Source: Ruegeria atlantica
GTDB lineage: Bacteria > Pseudomonadota > Alphaproteobacteria > Rhodobacterales > Rhodobacteraceae
Assembly (NCBI RefSeq): GCF_013033965.1
Contig: NZ_WQFE01000004.1
Location: 310,001-374,000 of the forward strand
DNA: 64,000 bases
Direction: 5' to 3'
The position numbers and the translations under genes were made by a program. This document shows positions 10,201-18,090 of this stretch, in pieces. How positions within the stretch are numbered: position 1 is the first letter of the stretch; each line of letters starts with the position of its first letter. The notes below the pieces were generated by a model. The model was not told the DNA's origin and made no database searches. It saw only the letters and a list, made by a program, of their open reading frames with translations.

Positions 10201-11190
10201 GCTCCATGGCATGTTTCCGCCATCAAACTCCTTGTGCAGGACTTTTGGCTGCACCTTGCACTGCCCACATCGCAGATCGTCGCCAAACCACGACACGACA
10301 AGCGACACCGCATCGCAGGCAGGCAACTCGGCATTCAGCGCTTGTATCGAGGCGACCAGATCAGCAACGCCCGAAGCCGAATGCACGTTTGCCGCCCAAC
10401 TTTGTCCCTGACCCTTGGAATAGTTGACCTGCGTGCTGGCCAGAGAATACTCGCCTGTACCTGGAATCATCGCGACACCGCGCACAATCCGGGATACGGC
10501 ATCAGCGGTGTCTGGCAGGCCCGGCTGTTCCTGCCGCACAACTTCAAAAGAAAATTGCGGAACCCGGTTGCCGAATGAGGCAAGCTGAAGGTCCTCAATC
10601 ACCAAATAGGCTGTACCCCGATAGGCCGGAACCTGCCCGGTGCCCTCAACAGCCTCGATCAGCGGATCAGGCAACTGATCATCAGTGCCCTTGTACAGCC
10701 GCATGTTCAGCCCCGAACGCTCTAGTTCTTCGCCATCGGCCCAGATACGCGAGATGTCGGAGATTTGCCCAGCGCCCACCGCGATAGCCAGTGAGATCGA
10801 GTAACTATAGGTATGAGTGGTTGCGGTGGCCGAGCTTGGCCGACGCGACCCTTTCCCGCCCCGCGTCGATTGCGTGGTCGTGCTGGTGCTGCGGGTTTCC
10901 AGAAAATCCGATGCCCATATGATCTGCCCGCCGACCCGCATACGGCCAAACACGGTGGTGACCGGAGAGCCCTCTCCGGTATCGGTCAACCGGAATCGAT
11001 CCAAACGCCCGGTTTCGACGACTTCGCTGCCACCCCCCATCACCGATTGGCTCATCAACCGCTGATCAATGACCCGCCCCAGTGTCGCGCCGACGGCTCG
11101 GCCGATGATGGCTGTGGAAAGACCGGCGACAGTGCCACCAATCGAGCCACCAAGGGCAGCCCCTGCTGCAGATAGTACAATCGTCGCCAT
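7228..11190 (-). CDS. GTA host-contact / tail tip protein (g15-like)
   Basis: A 1320-aa protein, the largest in the window and the expected size for RcGTA gp15. It has a Gly/Ala-rich hydrophobic N-terminus (residues 1-45), a region typical of phage tail hub proteins, and a TIM-barrel-like glycoside-hydrolase domain at about 430-730 (EWGLFRFILHYAALCKAAGG, ADWSEYFGYKP, WFTELGCAAIDKG). A phage-tail-3-like domain follows at about 790-950, then a beta-rich C-terminus. It forms the distal tail tip that contacts and may pierce the recipient envelope. It begins directly after the g14 stop, so the two are probably coupled. Confidence 0.93.
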   Translation of the reverse strand: MATIVLSAAGAALGGSIGGTVAGLSTAIIGRAVGATLGRVIDQRLMSQSVMGGGSEVVETGRLDRFRLTDTGEGSPVTTVFGRMRVGGQIIWASDFLETRSTSTTTQSTRGGKGSRRPSSATATTHTYSYSISLAIAVGAGQISDISRIWADGEELERSGLNMRLYKGTDDQLPDPLIEAVEGTGQVPAYRGTAYLVIEDLQLASFGNRVPQFSFEVVRQEQPGLPDTADAVSRIVRGVAMIPGTGEYSLASTQVNYSKGQGQSWAANVHSASGVADLVASIQALNAELPACDAVSLVVSWFGDDLRCGQCKVQPKVLHKEFDGGNMPWSVSGVSRAEAQVVQIENDRPVYGATPADASVVEAIRHLNVSGKRVMFYPFILMDQLRGNGLPDPWSDAADQPHLPWRGRITLSEAPGRNGSPDQTTEADAQVAQFFGQARASDFVIGDGTVTYGGPQEWGLFRFILHYAALCKAAGGVSSFCIASEMRALTQIRGATGFPAVAQMKVLAAEVRKILGTGTKIGYAADWSEYFGYKPVDAGSDRYFHLDPLWADDNIDFVGIDNYMPLSDWRDGEDHVDANAGADAIYDLDYLRGNVEGGEGYDWYYASTEESKAQIRSVIDDQEHDEAWIWRYKDIRNWWSQPHHERIGGVRQANRTAWVPMSKPIWFTELGCAAIDKGTNQPNKFLDPKSSESKLPRYSNGQRDDFIQVQYLKAVLGYWSEAENNPVSDAYGGRMIDLSNAYVWAWDARPYPTFPNLQSQWSDGENYARGHWLNGRSGSRTLASVVTEICHGAGVTDIDTSRLYGVVRGYAIEQVSDARSALQPLMLRYGFDAIERDGVLRFQMRHGQRAIALDQEHLAISSDIEAGIEHRREAEAEMTGRVRLRFVQSDGDHDIVAEEAVLPDTRTHSVAVNEMPLSMTRAEGRQTAERWLSEARVSRESVRFALPPSLRHIGAGDVVSLDADGQGARFRIDRLEQAEMQLADAVRVEPGIYAPSDLPDDAISTKPFFAPVPVLPVFMDLPLITGSEVPHAPYLAVSADPWPGSAAVYSALNDEDYALQEVISAQAVIGFTQSPLRRASIGVWDNGTPLRVRLVDGLLESRPRDALLNGVNLAAIGDGTPGNWELFQFASAELVDRGTYALSGRLRGQLGTDAFMPDTWPEGSTFVLLDERVFQTGLLRSERRVAKHYRIGPGTRAYDDPSFLHQVHAFDGNGLRPYAPVHVKLTPIGAGDEISWIRRTRLDGDDWDGFDVPLGEETESYLLKIRIDGSVVREQMTSEPRWLYPYAMKIADGVTGAYEVDVAQISASFGPGPSARLLAG

Positions 11191-11637
11191 TTACTTGACC
11201 TCCAGCGGAAATGCGAAACAGGCGACAATCCGGCGACGCCAGGGATCACTCAGGGCGTTTTCCACGACGCCGTGCCCGGAATATGCGTGAATGAACCGCG
11301 GGATTGCCCCAGATTCGCTAACAACACCCACGTGCTTGGCGACGCCACCATCCCGCATTCGAAACAGCAATACGTCGCCTGCCGCCAGTTCGTTGAACCG
11401 CTTTGCCGTCAGATTTCGGCGGGCGGCATCCCACATCCGTTCCTCACCCTGCGGTTCCGACCAGTCCATGCTGTAGCTCGGCACGGTTTCGGGCTCGGCC
11501 CCGTACAGCGCACGCCATATGCCGCGCAGCAATCCCAGACAATCCGCGCCTGCGCCCATAACGGACGCCTGATGGACATACGGGGTGCCCAGCCATCGCC
11601 GCGCTTCCTCGACTATGTCCCGCCTGTCTATTTTCAT
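11191..11637 (-). CDS. GTA NlpC/P60 peptidoglycan peptidase (g14-like)
   Basis: A 148-aa NlpC/P60 cysteine peptidase of the GTA tail. The catalytic Cys33 is in GADCLGLLRGIW, and likely histidines are H102 (VAKHVGVV) and H117 (FIHAYS). It is expected to cut peptide cross-links of the recipient wall during DNA delivery. It starts ATG within the last codons of g13 (4-base overlap) and abuts g15. The length is normal for the GTA protein. Confidence 0.93.
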   Translation of the reverse strand: MKIDRRDIVEEARRWLGTPYVHQASVMGAGADCLGLLRGIWRALYGAEPETVPSYSMDWSEPQGEERMWDAARRNLTAKRFNELAAGDVLLFRMRDGGVAKHVGVVSESGAIPRFIHAYSGHGVVENALSDPWRRRIVACFAFPLEVK

Positions 11638-12521
11638 CGTCTGCTGCCCCCCTTGTTCGGCTTGTCTTTCTTGGGAACAGCCATCACCCAGTCCTCACCC
11701 GGCAAATCCGGAAAACCCTGAAAATTGATGAGGTTGATAAATTTTGTTCGGCAGGTTTCCATGCGCTTGTCGCAGCCGGCGGTGAGGCGGACGCGATCTC
11801 CGATTGTCAGCCCACCGCTGATCCCGGTCCACAAGACAACGTTACGCCCACCCGCGATACGTTCATCTTGTTTGACCGACGCCCAGAGCCCCGAAGCTTT
11901 GCCGGAGATCACGTCCAACCGGCCACGTTCGAACCAAGTTGTATCCGATGCGTCTGCTCCTTTCAGTTGCAGAACGCTGCCCGCCGACAAGCTGACGATC
12001 TCAGCTTCTGCCTGAAAGCCCGGTGCGGCCACGTTGAACCGGCAGGCGCCGTCGCCCAGCACCGCAGTGCATGGCTTTTGGTATATCCGACCCAAAGGTC
12101 GGTTCAGCAGGTCGGTAAGCCCCCGTAACTCAGCATGAAAAGCACCACCACCGCGACGCATTTCACCAATCGAGCCACGAAACTGTAACACCCTTTGGTC
12201 AGGATTTACCCAGTTCACCAGCCAAGCGCGAACATTGGCGCCGTCAAACCGACCGGCCTCTATGTCCTCTTCCCTTATCGCCGCATCAGACAACGCGCCC
12301 ATCGCCTCAGAGTTATCGATCGATAGTCCGGTTGCCTGTTCTATCGCCGATGCGGTCAGCCCCGAACTTGCCTTGAACGTCAGCCCGTCAAAACGCAGCT
12401 CCATATCGTGATCAGTGAACCCGTAGACCTGACCATCCGTGCGCCTGATTGCCCAGCACCGGCAGGTCGTTGTCAGCCCGCTTTGCAGATGCGCCTGCAA
12501 TCCCTGTTTGTCGCCGCTCAT
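11634..12521 (-). CDS. GTA baseplate hub protein, DUF2163 (g13-like)
   Basis: A 295-aa DUF2163-family protein. The C-terminal cysteine-containing block (GCDKRMETCRTKF, then NFQGFPDLPGEDW) is the hallmark of this family in phage and GTA baseplates. It also has CTAVLGDGACRFN near residue 155. In RcGTA the homologue builds the hub, and the paired cysteines may bind an iron-sulfur cluster (family knowledge, not visible here). It overlaps both neighbours by one to four bases. Confidence 0.92.
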   Translation of the reverse strand: MSGDKQGLQAHLQSGLTTTCRCWAIRRTDGQVYGFTDHDMELRFDGLTFKASSGLTASAIEQATGLSIDNSEAMGALSDAAIREEDIEAGRFDGANVRAWLVNWVNPDQRVLQFRGSIGEMRRGGGAFHAELRGLTDLLNRPLGRIYQKPCTAVLGDGACRFNVAAPGFQAEAEIVSLSAGSVLQLKGADASDTTWFERGRLDVISGKASGLWASVKQDERIAGGRNVVLWTGISGGLTIGDRVRLTAGCDKRMETCRTKFINLINFQGFPDLPGEDWVMAVPKKDKPNKGGSRR

Positions 12522-13153
12522 CAGACCCGCACCTCGACCACAGGAACGTTTGGCACGTCACCCGCCTGAAAGCTGGCCACGCTGGTCTGAATTTTGTCGG
12601 TGTCGAACCGAACGGGCACGTCAAACTCGAACCCTGCCGTAATCTCGACATCTTGCGGAGGCGCGTTCGTAAACGTGACCCGACCCCGCGCCAGATCCAC
12701 TTCGAAATCCACACCTTCGCGCATTTCATCCTGCTCAAGACCGAGCTTGATTGTCCCGAGCACCGGTTTGAGGATCGGGCGGACGTACTTGAACCCGCCT
12801 GAGCTGTAGGTTTTCACCAACTGGAATTCGGTCGTCTTACCGTCGCCGCGCGCAATGACCTGATCGGCATTGTCCACTTCAGCCGTGGCTGCGCCCGACT
12901 TGAAGTCAGACCAATCCTTCCACCGAAATCCGAACATCTGCCCCTGCCGCGCCTCGAAGAACGAAATCAGCGTTTCGATATCGTCCAGCGACCGCATCCC
13001 CAGCCCGGCATCGTAACGCCGTCGCGAATGAGCCCAGGGTGTGTTGCGTTCTTCAAACCCGTTGGCCAGCGTCACGATATCTGTGCGCCGCTCGGGGCCG
13101 CCAACCGAACCAAAGCTCAAGCTGGCGGGAAATCTCACCTCATGGAAATTCAT
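12521..13153 (-). CDS. GTA distal tail protein, DUF2460 (g12-like)
   Basis: A 210-aa DUF2460/TIGR02217 protein beginning MNFHEVRFPASLSFGSVGGPERRTDI-like, with the signature RRRYDAGLGMRSLDDIETLI.FFEARQG and FGFRWKDWSDF. This family forms the distal tail ring of GTAs and some siphophages. The ATG at 13153 has a GGGAGCAGG ribosome site; an earlier in-frame ATG at 13168 lacks one. The stop overlaps the start of g13 by one base. Confidence 0.92.
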   Translation of the reverse strand: MNFHEVRFPASLSFGSVGGPERRTDIVTLANGFEERNTPWAHSRRRYDAGLGMRSLDDIETLISFFEARQGQMFGFRWKDWSDFKSGAATAEVDNADQVIARGDGKTTEFQLVKTYSSGGFKYVRPILKPVLGTIKLGLEQDEMREGVDFEVDLARGRVTFTNAPPQDVEITAGFEFDVPVRFDTDKIQTSVASFQAGDVPNVPVVEVRV

Positions 13154-13169
13154 GGCCTGCTCCCTCAAG

Positions 13170-13832
13170 TTACCTGTTGCGATTGCCGCGCCCCAGCGCG
13201 CGGCTCATCTGCGCCGCAATCTGGCTTTGACTGCGCCGAAACCCCTGCACGTCCGGGGTGGTAATATTCATCACGACATTCACAGCGCGCCCTCCGCCCG
13301 AGTTGCGCACCCCCAGTTTGCCGTCTGGCCCGCGTGCCAAGGGCATAATCGCCTCGGGGCCAGCTTCCCCCATCAACCCGGTTCCGCCGCGCATAGGAAA
13401 CGTGATTGGGCCACTGACAACGCCGCCGTTGGCGAAGGGCATCACCCGGCCCTGAGAAAAACTACCGCCGTCGGCAAACGGCAAAAGGCCCTGGACCAGA
13501 CCACCAACGGTTCCAGCCAGCATCCCACCAAAGTGATCCGTCACCGGCTTGATCGCTGCCGAATACGCTGTGCGGATCATCGAGTTCTTCAAAACGTCCA
13601 GTGCATCGGACAAGTTCATCCCGTCCAAAACCACTCCGTCAAACGCTTTGCGCAACCCGCTGGACATGCCGCGTTCCAGTGTGGCGACATCCTTGCCGGT
13701 CTCTTCAAACGCGGCGCTGATCCGCTTCATCTGACTGTCAAAAGCCGCCGCCATGGAGGCGGCGTCGCCCAGCGAGTCGCCCAGCGCTTCGCCGCGTTCC
13801 TGAAGATCATCCAAACCGTTACGATCCGTCAT
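13170..13832 (-). CDS. GTA tape-measure protein (g11-like)
   Basis: A 220-aa short tape-measure protein, consistent with the short GTA tail. The first 70 residues are helical (LDDLQERGEALGDSLGDAASMAAAF). A hydrophobic Gly/Ala stretch follows, then the C-terminal signature FADGG.F..G.V.PFANGGVVSGP, and GEAGPEAIMPLARGPDGKLGV as in lambda-type tail tape-measure C-termini. The start at 13832 gives a 14-base overlap with the gene before it. Tape length relates to tail length in this class of particle. Confidence 0.9.
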   Translation of the reverse strand: MTDRNGLDDLQERGEALGDSLGDAASMAAAFDSQMKRISAAFEETGKDVATLERGMSSGLRKAFDGVVLDGMNLSDALDVLKNSMIRTAYSAAIKPVTDHFGGMLAGTVGGLVQGLLPFADGGSFSQGRVMPFANGGVVSGPITFPMRGGTGLMGEAGPEAIMPLARGPDGKLGVRNSGGGRAVNVVMNITTPDVQGFRRSQSQIAAQMSRALGRGNRNR

Positions 13833-14028
13833 TACGCTCTCCTTGTCTTTTGTCCGGGTAGGCCGCCAGCAACGCATCCAGACCCGCCCGGTTCATCGCT
13901 GGCACCCCTGCACCCTGCCCCAGCATCAGTTGCAGCTCGGCCGGAGTCAGTCGCCAGAACTGATCCGGCGTTAGACGCAAGCCGGTCATCCCGGCCCGCA
14001 TCAAGGCGGGCCAGTTGAACCCGTTCAT
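13819..14028 (-). CDS. GTA tail chaperone-like small protein (g10.1, rcc01693 family)
   Basis: A 69-aa protein with the conserved core NWPALMRAGMTGLRLTPDQFWRLTPAELQLMLG. This rcc01693-type protein lies between g10 and the tape measure in RcGTA-like clusters and corresponds in position to the second tail-assembly chaperone of siphophages. It overlaps g10 by 4 bases (ATGA) and g11 by 14 bases. No slippery heptamer was searched for exhaustively. Confidence 0.88.
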   Translation of the reverse strand: MNGFNWPALMRAGMTGLRLTPDQFWRLTPAELQLMLGQGAGVPAMNRAGLDALLAAYPDKRQGERNDGS

Positions 14029-14345
14029 GCCTGCCCGGCGACCATGAAGGCTCGCGCAAGCAATTCCGCAGCCACGCGGGCTCCGGCCATCGGGCCACCC
14101 TCGATCTCGGCGCTCAGCAAGTCGGCGCGGGTGACGTCTTCGCCACCGCCGCGCAACCCGGCCACGATCAGCGCCAGCACGTCACCGCTGGAATAGGTTC
14201 CGCCTTCGAACCGCTGCACCAGTTCAACCAGCGAACCGGCGCCTAGCTCTTGTTCCAGTTCCGCCAAAGCGCCCAGCGTCAGCTTGAGCACCCGTCGCTC
14301 TCCATCGATGGTCAAAGCCACCTCACCCGTCCACGGATTGGCCAT
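14025..14345 (-). CDS. GTA g10-like tail assembly protein
   Basis: A 106-aa protein of the GTA gp10 family: MANPWTGEVALTIDGE, then LKLTLGALAELEQELG and LIVAGLRGGG. By position and family it is a tail assembly chaperone acting before tape-measure incorporation. It is joined to g10.1 by an ATGA overlap and lies 4 bases after the g9 stop, so g9 to g11 form one tightly packed translational block. Confidence 0.9.
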   Translation of the reverse strand: MANPWTGEVALTIDGERRVLKLTLGALAELEQELGAGSLVELVQRFEGGTYSSGDVLALIVAGLRGGGEDVTRADLLSAEIEGGPMAGARVAAELLARAFMVAGQA

Positions 14346-14349
14346 CGGT

Positions 14350-14763
14350 TTACAGCGCCGTAAAGTTCAGCGCACCGGCGCTCGCCAGGCTCATCTCATA
14401 TGTCGCCTCGCCGTTATGCGTGCCGGCATACTCGATACCAGTGACCTGAAACGCCCCCTCGACAATGCCGAAATCGGGGATAATGACTTGAAAATCCGGT
14501 GTTTCACCGTCAAAGAACAATTGCCGCGCACGTTCGTCGGTTCCGGCATCCTTGAAAACGCCCGAACCCGAGATGGACGCCGATTTGACCCCGGCGCCCG
14601 ACAGAAGTTCGCGCCAGCCACCCTGACTTTCCAGACTGGTGACATCGACACTCTCTGCGTTGAAGCTGACGCGCGTGGCACGCAGCCCTGCAATAGTTTC
14701 GAACAGACCACTGCCGTTCATATCTACTTTGACCAACAGGTCCTTGCCGTTCTGGGCACCCAT
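14350..14763 (-). CDS. GTA major tail protein (g9-like)
   Basis: A 137-aa tail tube protein starting MGAQNGKDLLVKVD, with the family segments VTSLESQGGWRELL and SISGSGVFKDAG typical of TP901-1-like major tail proteins. The ATG at 14763 is chosen because the upstream extension is low-complexity Arg-rich and overlaps g8. A ribosome site (GGAGAG) precedes it. The protein polymerises around the tape measure to form the GTA tail tube. Confidence 0.92.
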   Translation of the reverse strand: MGAQNGKDLLVKVDMNGSGLFETIAGLRATRVSFNAESVDVTSLESQGGWRELLSGAGVKSASISGSGVFKDAGTDERARQLFFDGETPDFQVIIPDFGIVEGAFQVTGIEYAGTHNGEATYEMSLASAGALNFTAL

Positions 14764-14783
14764 TTGCTCTCTCCGTTGATTGG

Positions 14784-15197
14784 TTAATCGTCTTCCACGC
14801 GGGCGCGGAATCTCAGGTCGATTTGACGGATCGCTCCTCCGGTCCCGGTGCGCCGGGCCGAGGCCCGCTCGAACCACAACCCCACCAGGCGACCGCGATC
14901 GAGGCTGGGCGTGGCACCCTCCAGCGCGTCACACACCGCGCCAGCCAGCGTTTTGGCGGCCCCAAACCCTGCGGCTTCTGAGACAACCGTAACCGAGAAC
15001 CGGTGCACCGCGCCTCCGCCCGAGCGGTCAGAAGCTTCACGAACTTCTTCCGGCCCCAGGGTCACATAGGTCTGTGGCACCGAGCCAACCGGCACCGCGT
15101 CGTAAATCGCGCCTCCCGACAACGCATCGACCTGCGTATCCTCTGAAATCTGTTTGAACACCGCCGCCTGCAGGGCAGCCGAAACGCCATAGCTCAT
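14784..15197 (-). CDS. GTA tail terminator / DUF3168 protein (g8-like)
   Basis: A 137-aa DUF3168 protein: MSYGVSAALQAAVF start, VPQTYVTLGPEEV, and a beta-rich C-terminus ending DLRFRARVEDD. DUF3168 proteins cap the tail tube in GTAs and related phages. It overlaps g7 by 4 bases (ATGA), which fixes the start. Confidence 0.9.
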   Translation of the reverse strand: MSYGVSAALQAAVFKQISEDTQVDALSGGAIYDAVPVGSVPQTYVTLGPEEVREASDRSGGGAVHRFSVTVVSEAAGFGAAKTLAGAVCDALEGATPSLDRGRLVGLWFERASARRTGTGGAIRQIDLRFRARVEDD

Positions 15198-15532
15198 GCT
15201 GCCACCTCCTCATCCGCGAAACAGGTCAGGAACTGACCACGCGAGTCGCGCTCGGCGACGGCGCGGATCACAAAGCGGCGCGTACCTTCTGCAAAGCGCT
15301 GATCCGGCGATGGCCGCATGGTCGATCCCATGGGCGCGCCTCGGACCACGATGCGATAGCCAACCCGCGAAACGGGGACACCTGCCACCTGTCGCTCAGA
15401 CCCACTGCGTGCTGTCACCTCGGCCCACACTGCGCCCAGCGGTTCCCAACTTTCGGTGTATCCGCCCGATCCATCCGCCACGCGCACCGGCGCTTCCAGC
15501 ACCAGCTTTCTGTTCAAACGCGGCGTCTTCAT
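15194..15532 (-). CDS. GTA head-tail adaptor (g7-like, head closure)
   Basis: A 112-aa phage head-tail joining protein. It has the PRLNRKLVLEAPVRVADGSG start, the SWEPLGAVWAEVTA motif, and RFVIRAVAERD near the end. The ATG at 15532 overlaps the g6 stop by 4 bases; longer in-frame extensions are rejected. It is expected to sit between the portal adaptor (g6) and the tail terminator (g8). Confidence 0.9.
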   Translation of the reverse strand: MKTPRLNRKLVLEAPVRVADGSGGYTESWEPLGAVWAEVTARSGSERQVAGVPVSRVGYRIVVRGAPMGSTMRPSPDQRFAEGTRRFVIRAVAERDSRGQFLTCFADEEVAA

Positions 15533-16128
15533 TGAATCACCCCGACGCCAAACCGAACCGTACGATAACGCTGGATCAGGCTGGTTACGCCAAAAGGCAT
15601 GCATCCCGCACCCAGCGCCGTTTCATTGCGGTACTCATAGTAATGCGCAGCCAACAGCAGCACCGCCTGCCCCAAATCGGCAGGTAACTCATCCCACGCC
15701 CCCGCCATCCCAGCGGCGAAGACGATCCTGACAGCCCCCCCATTGGGCATCTTTGGCATCAATGACGCCATAGGGCGCAACCGCGGGCGCTGACCGTCTT
15801 TTTCCAACCGGAACTTATCCGAGGAAACGACCGTCTCTCCGCCTTCTGCGTCCGCCAAAGTCACAGTTTTTACCTCGGTGACCGGAGCCACCGGCAGCAC
15901 CTCACCAAACTGGTCCCGCCAAGCGTTCAGACTCCATGAGAAATCCCGCTCGATCAGCACCTTGCCGGTGCGCGCCTCGATCGCGGCAATTGCCGCTCGC
16001 AGAAATCCCTTCAGCACGTCGTCTTGTACATCATCTTCGGCAAATCCCGTGCCCAGCCGCAGATGGGCCTTAAACTGATCCACTGGCAGCGCCGCATCCG
16101 CGATGGCGGTTTCTTCGATCAACATCAT
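15529..16128 (-). CDS. GTA head-tail connector (g6-like, portal adaptor)
   Basis: A 199-aa protein of the phage connector (gp6/HK97) family as seen in GTAs: DQFKAHLRLGTGFAEDD, FLRAAIAAIEARTGKVLIERDFSW, and VRIVFAAGMAGAWDELPADLGQAVLLLAAHYYE-type C-terminal segments. Start 16128 is used; ATG 16125 is equally possible and has better spacing from GGAG. It is separated from the capsid gene by about 170 bases containing strong hairpins, the largest internal gap in the cluster other than the DUF2971 insertion. Confidence 0.9.
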   Translation of the reverse strand: MMLIEETAIADAALPVDQFKAHLRLGTGFAEDDVQDDVLKGFLRAAIAAIEARTGKVLIERDFSWSLNAWRDQFGEVLPVAPVTEVKTVTLADAEGGETVVSSDKFRLEKDGQRPRLRPMASLMPKMPNGGAVRIVFAAGMAGAWDELPADLGQAVLLLAAHYYEYRNETALGAGCMPFGVTSLIQRYRTVRFGVGVIQ

Positions 16129-16264
16129 CCATTCACTCCGCAATCTCGGACCCCTCCGGGGGCCTCACTCAGGAAAATGACGGGCACGCGCCGCCCCACG
16201 TTGCTCGGACGGAGGGGAGCAGCTAGACAACGCAGGGGATCTCACCCCGGCCCATGCCCGCCGC

Positions 16265-16287
16265 CCGAGGGGCCAGCGGCCCCTCGG
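16265..16287 (-). other. Perfect 10-bp hairpin just downstream of the GTA capsid gene
   Basis: The arms CCGAGGGGCC and GGCCCCTCGG pair completely around the 3-base loop AGC. The hairpin begins 13 bases after the capsid stop on the transcribed strand. No T-run follows, so it is not a standard intrinsic terminator. A second, weaker CCCC/GGGG hairpin lies near 16150. It could stabilise or process the capsid mRNA, or cause partial attenuation. Confidence 0.6.
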
Positions 16288-16299
16288 AACCGCCACCGC

Positions 16300-17478
16300 T
16301 TAGGCGGTGCCGAACTTCACCAGCTTGATCGCAGCAAAATCGCTCACATCGCCGCCTACGCGTTTGGTCGCGTAGAACAGGACATGTGGCTTGGCGCTGA
16401 ACGGATCGCGCAGCACGCGCAGATCAGGGCGCTCGGCAATCGTGTAACCCGCCTGGAAATCACCGAATGCAATCGAGAAGCTGTCACTGCCTGCATCCGG
16501 CATGTCCTCCGCAATCAGTACTGGGTAGCCCATCAGACGCGCAGGCTCACCTGCGGCCAGTCCATCCGACCAAAGGAAGCGACCATCGCTGTCCTTCAGC
16601 TTACGGATCACACCGGCAGTTTTTGAATTCATCACGAAGGTGCCGTTGACGCGATACTGCGCGCCCAGCGCATAGACCACATCGACAATCGCGTCCGCAT
16701 CGACACCACCATCAATGCCGGTTGGTACGTAACCCAGATTACCCCAGGTCCAAACATCATTGTCGACCTTGGCATGGTTCAGAATGCCGTTGGGTTTGTC
16801 CGCCCCGTCGCCCGAGATAAATGCCGCCGCCTCGGCACGCGCGAACTTGTCTGCGATCCGACCGGCCAGCCAGCCCTCGACATCGAAAGCGCTGTCATCC
16901 AGCAACCGTTGCGAGGCTTTGGGTAGTGCGCTCAACTCATGCAGCGCAATGGAAATGCGATCAATCGACGGGGTCGCCGTCTCGGCCGCGGCGGCGTTCT
17001 CATCCGCCCAGCCCGCGCCCACATCGGTATGGTCGATCAATACGTCGAACGAGTTCGCCTCAACATTCACCACCGATGCAATCGAACGGATCGAAGCGGT
17101 GGACTTCAGCACCGATTTGATCATCTCGGCGGTTTGCGGATCGACCAGGTATCCGCCGTCGCTGTTGACCGCGCTCGATAGGGATTTGGCTTCCATTTCC
17201 AGACCACGCAGACCGTCATCGTCGCCAGAACGCACATAGGCGTCAAAGGCTTTTTGATGCGGTGCACCGTCCAAGGTCGAGGCCGCAAGATGCGGGCGCG
17301 CCGCGATAGTTGATTTACGATCCAGCATGGTAAGTCGCTCTTCTGTCTGTTGCAGTTTGGTTTTAACTTCGGCCTTCAGGCCCTTGAATTCATTTACGAA
17401 GCCAGCCATCGCCTGCTTCACCTCCTGAACCAGGGGCGCACCTTCTCCGGTCAAGGCCGGGTTCTCGGTCTTGCTCAT
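16300..17478 (-). CDS. GTA major capsid protein (g5-like, HK97 fold)
   Basis: A 392-aa HK97-type capsid protein. An N-terminal scaffold-like delta domain (helical, about residues 1-100) is followed by the mature shell domain, with GGYLVDPQTAEMIKSVLKSTASIRSIASVV, ISGDGADKPNGILN and FGDFQAGYTIAERPDLRVLRDPFSAKP. The start at 17478 is preferred because AGGAC lies 6 bases before it; an ATG at 17484 touches the ribosome site. The prohead protease next to it would remove the N-terminal domain during head maturation. Confidence 0.95.
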   Translation of the reverse strand: MSKTENPALTGEGAPLVQEVKQAMAGFVNEFKGLKAEVKTKLQQTEERLTMLDRKSTIAARPHLAASTLDGAPHQKAFDAYVRSGDDDGLRGLEMEAKSLSSAVNSDGGYLVDPQTAEMIKSVLKSTASIRSIASVVNVEANSFDVLIDHTDVGAGWADENAAAAETATPSIDRISIALHELSALPKASQRLLDDSAFDVEGWLAGRIADKFARAEAAAFISGDGADKPNGILNHAKVDNDVWTWGNLGYVPTGIDGGVDADAIVDVVYALGAQYRVNGTFVMNSKTAGVIRKLKDSDGRFLWSDGLAAGEPARLMGYPVLIAEDMPDAGSDSFSIAFGDFQAGYTIAERPDLRVLRDPFSAKPHVLFYATKRVGGDVSDFAAIKLVKFGTA

Positions 17479-17514
17479 CAGCATGTCCTGTTTTTCGGTG
17501 GGGTTTGAGGCGCG

Positions 17515-18090
17515 CTAGGTCCGCGCCAGCTCCTGCCGGGCGTGATCAAACACCTCGACAATACTGCGCAAGGTATCCTCGGCGTCGGGGCATGTCCCCT
17601 TGGCCGCCACCCGCGCACTGGGCAACATCGGGAAGGTCACCAGCGACACCTCCCACAGCTCCAGTTCGGTCAAGAGCCTCTGGCCCTTGTCATTCTTCAC
17701 GGCCCGCTTGGTGCGATAACCGATCGACAGCCCGTCAATGGCTCCGGCACGGATCAATTCCGCGGCCTCGCGGCCCTTTTGGGTGCTTTCCAGCAAGCGG
17801 CCCTTGACCCAAAGGCCGCGCTCATCCTCGCGCACTTCGTCCCAGACGCCGATGGGCTGCGCTGGATCGTGTTGCCACAGCATCTTGATGCGCTGGCCCG
17901 CCTTGGCCAGCCCGTCAAGCGAGCCGCGATAAGCCCCGCGCTGAACCACATCGCTACCCTGATCGACTTGACCAAACAGGCTGGCATAGCCCTCGATCAC
18001 CGCGTCCTCGGTCACCGACAAACCATCTCCAAACCGCGCAAACTTGTGCTCCAGATGCATGAATATCTCCTCATAAGGCTTTGAATTCAT
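17515..18090 (-). CDS. GTA prohead protease (g4-like)
   Basis: A 191-aa U35/HK97-type prohead serine protease. It has the conserved EGYASLFGQVDQGSDVVQRGA, KMLWQHDPAQPIGVWDEV (catalytic His in QHD), AIDGLSIGYRTK (catalytic Ser) and LELWEVSLVTFPM. Start 18090 overlaps the g3.5 stop by 4 bases (ATGA); a longer reading to 18162 is out of keeping with family length. It cleaves the capsid scaffold domain. Confidence 0.95.
   Translation of the reverse strand: MNSKPYEEIFMHLEHKFARFGDGLSVTEDAVIEGYASLFGQVDQGSDVVQRGAYRGSLDGLAKAGQRIKMLWQHDPAQPIGVWDEVREDERGLWVKGRLLESTQKGREAAELIRAGAIDGLSIGYRTKRAVKNDKGQRLLTELELWEVSLVTFPMLPSARVAAKGTCPDAEDTLRSIVEVFDHARQELART

Noticed and set aside
16144-16299. Missing small gene between GTA capsid and g6
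   Set aside because: No frame of reasonable length or with a start codon and ribosome site was found; the region is explained by hairpins.
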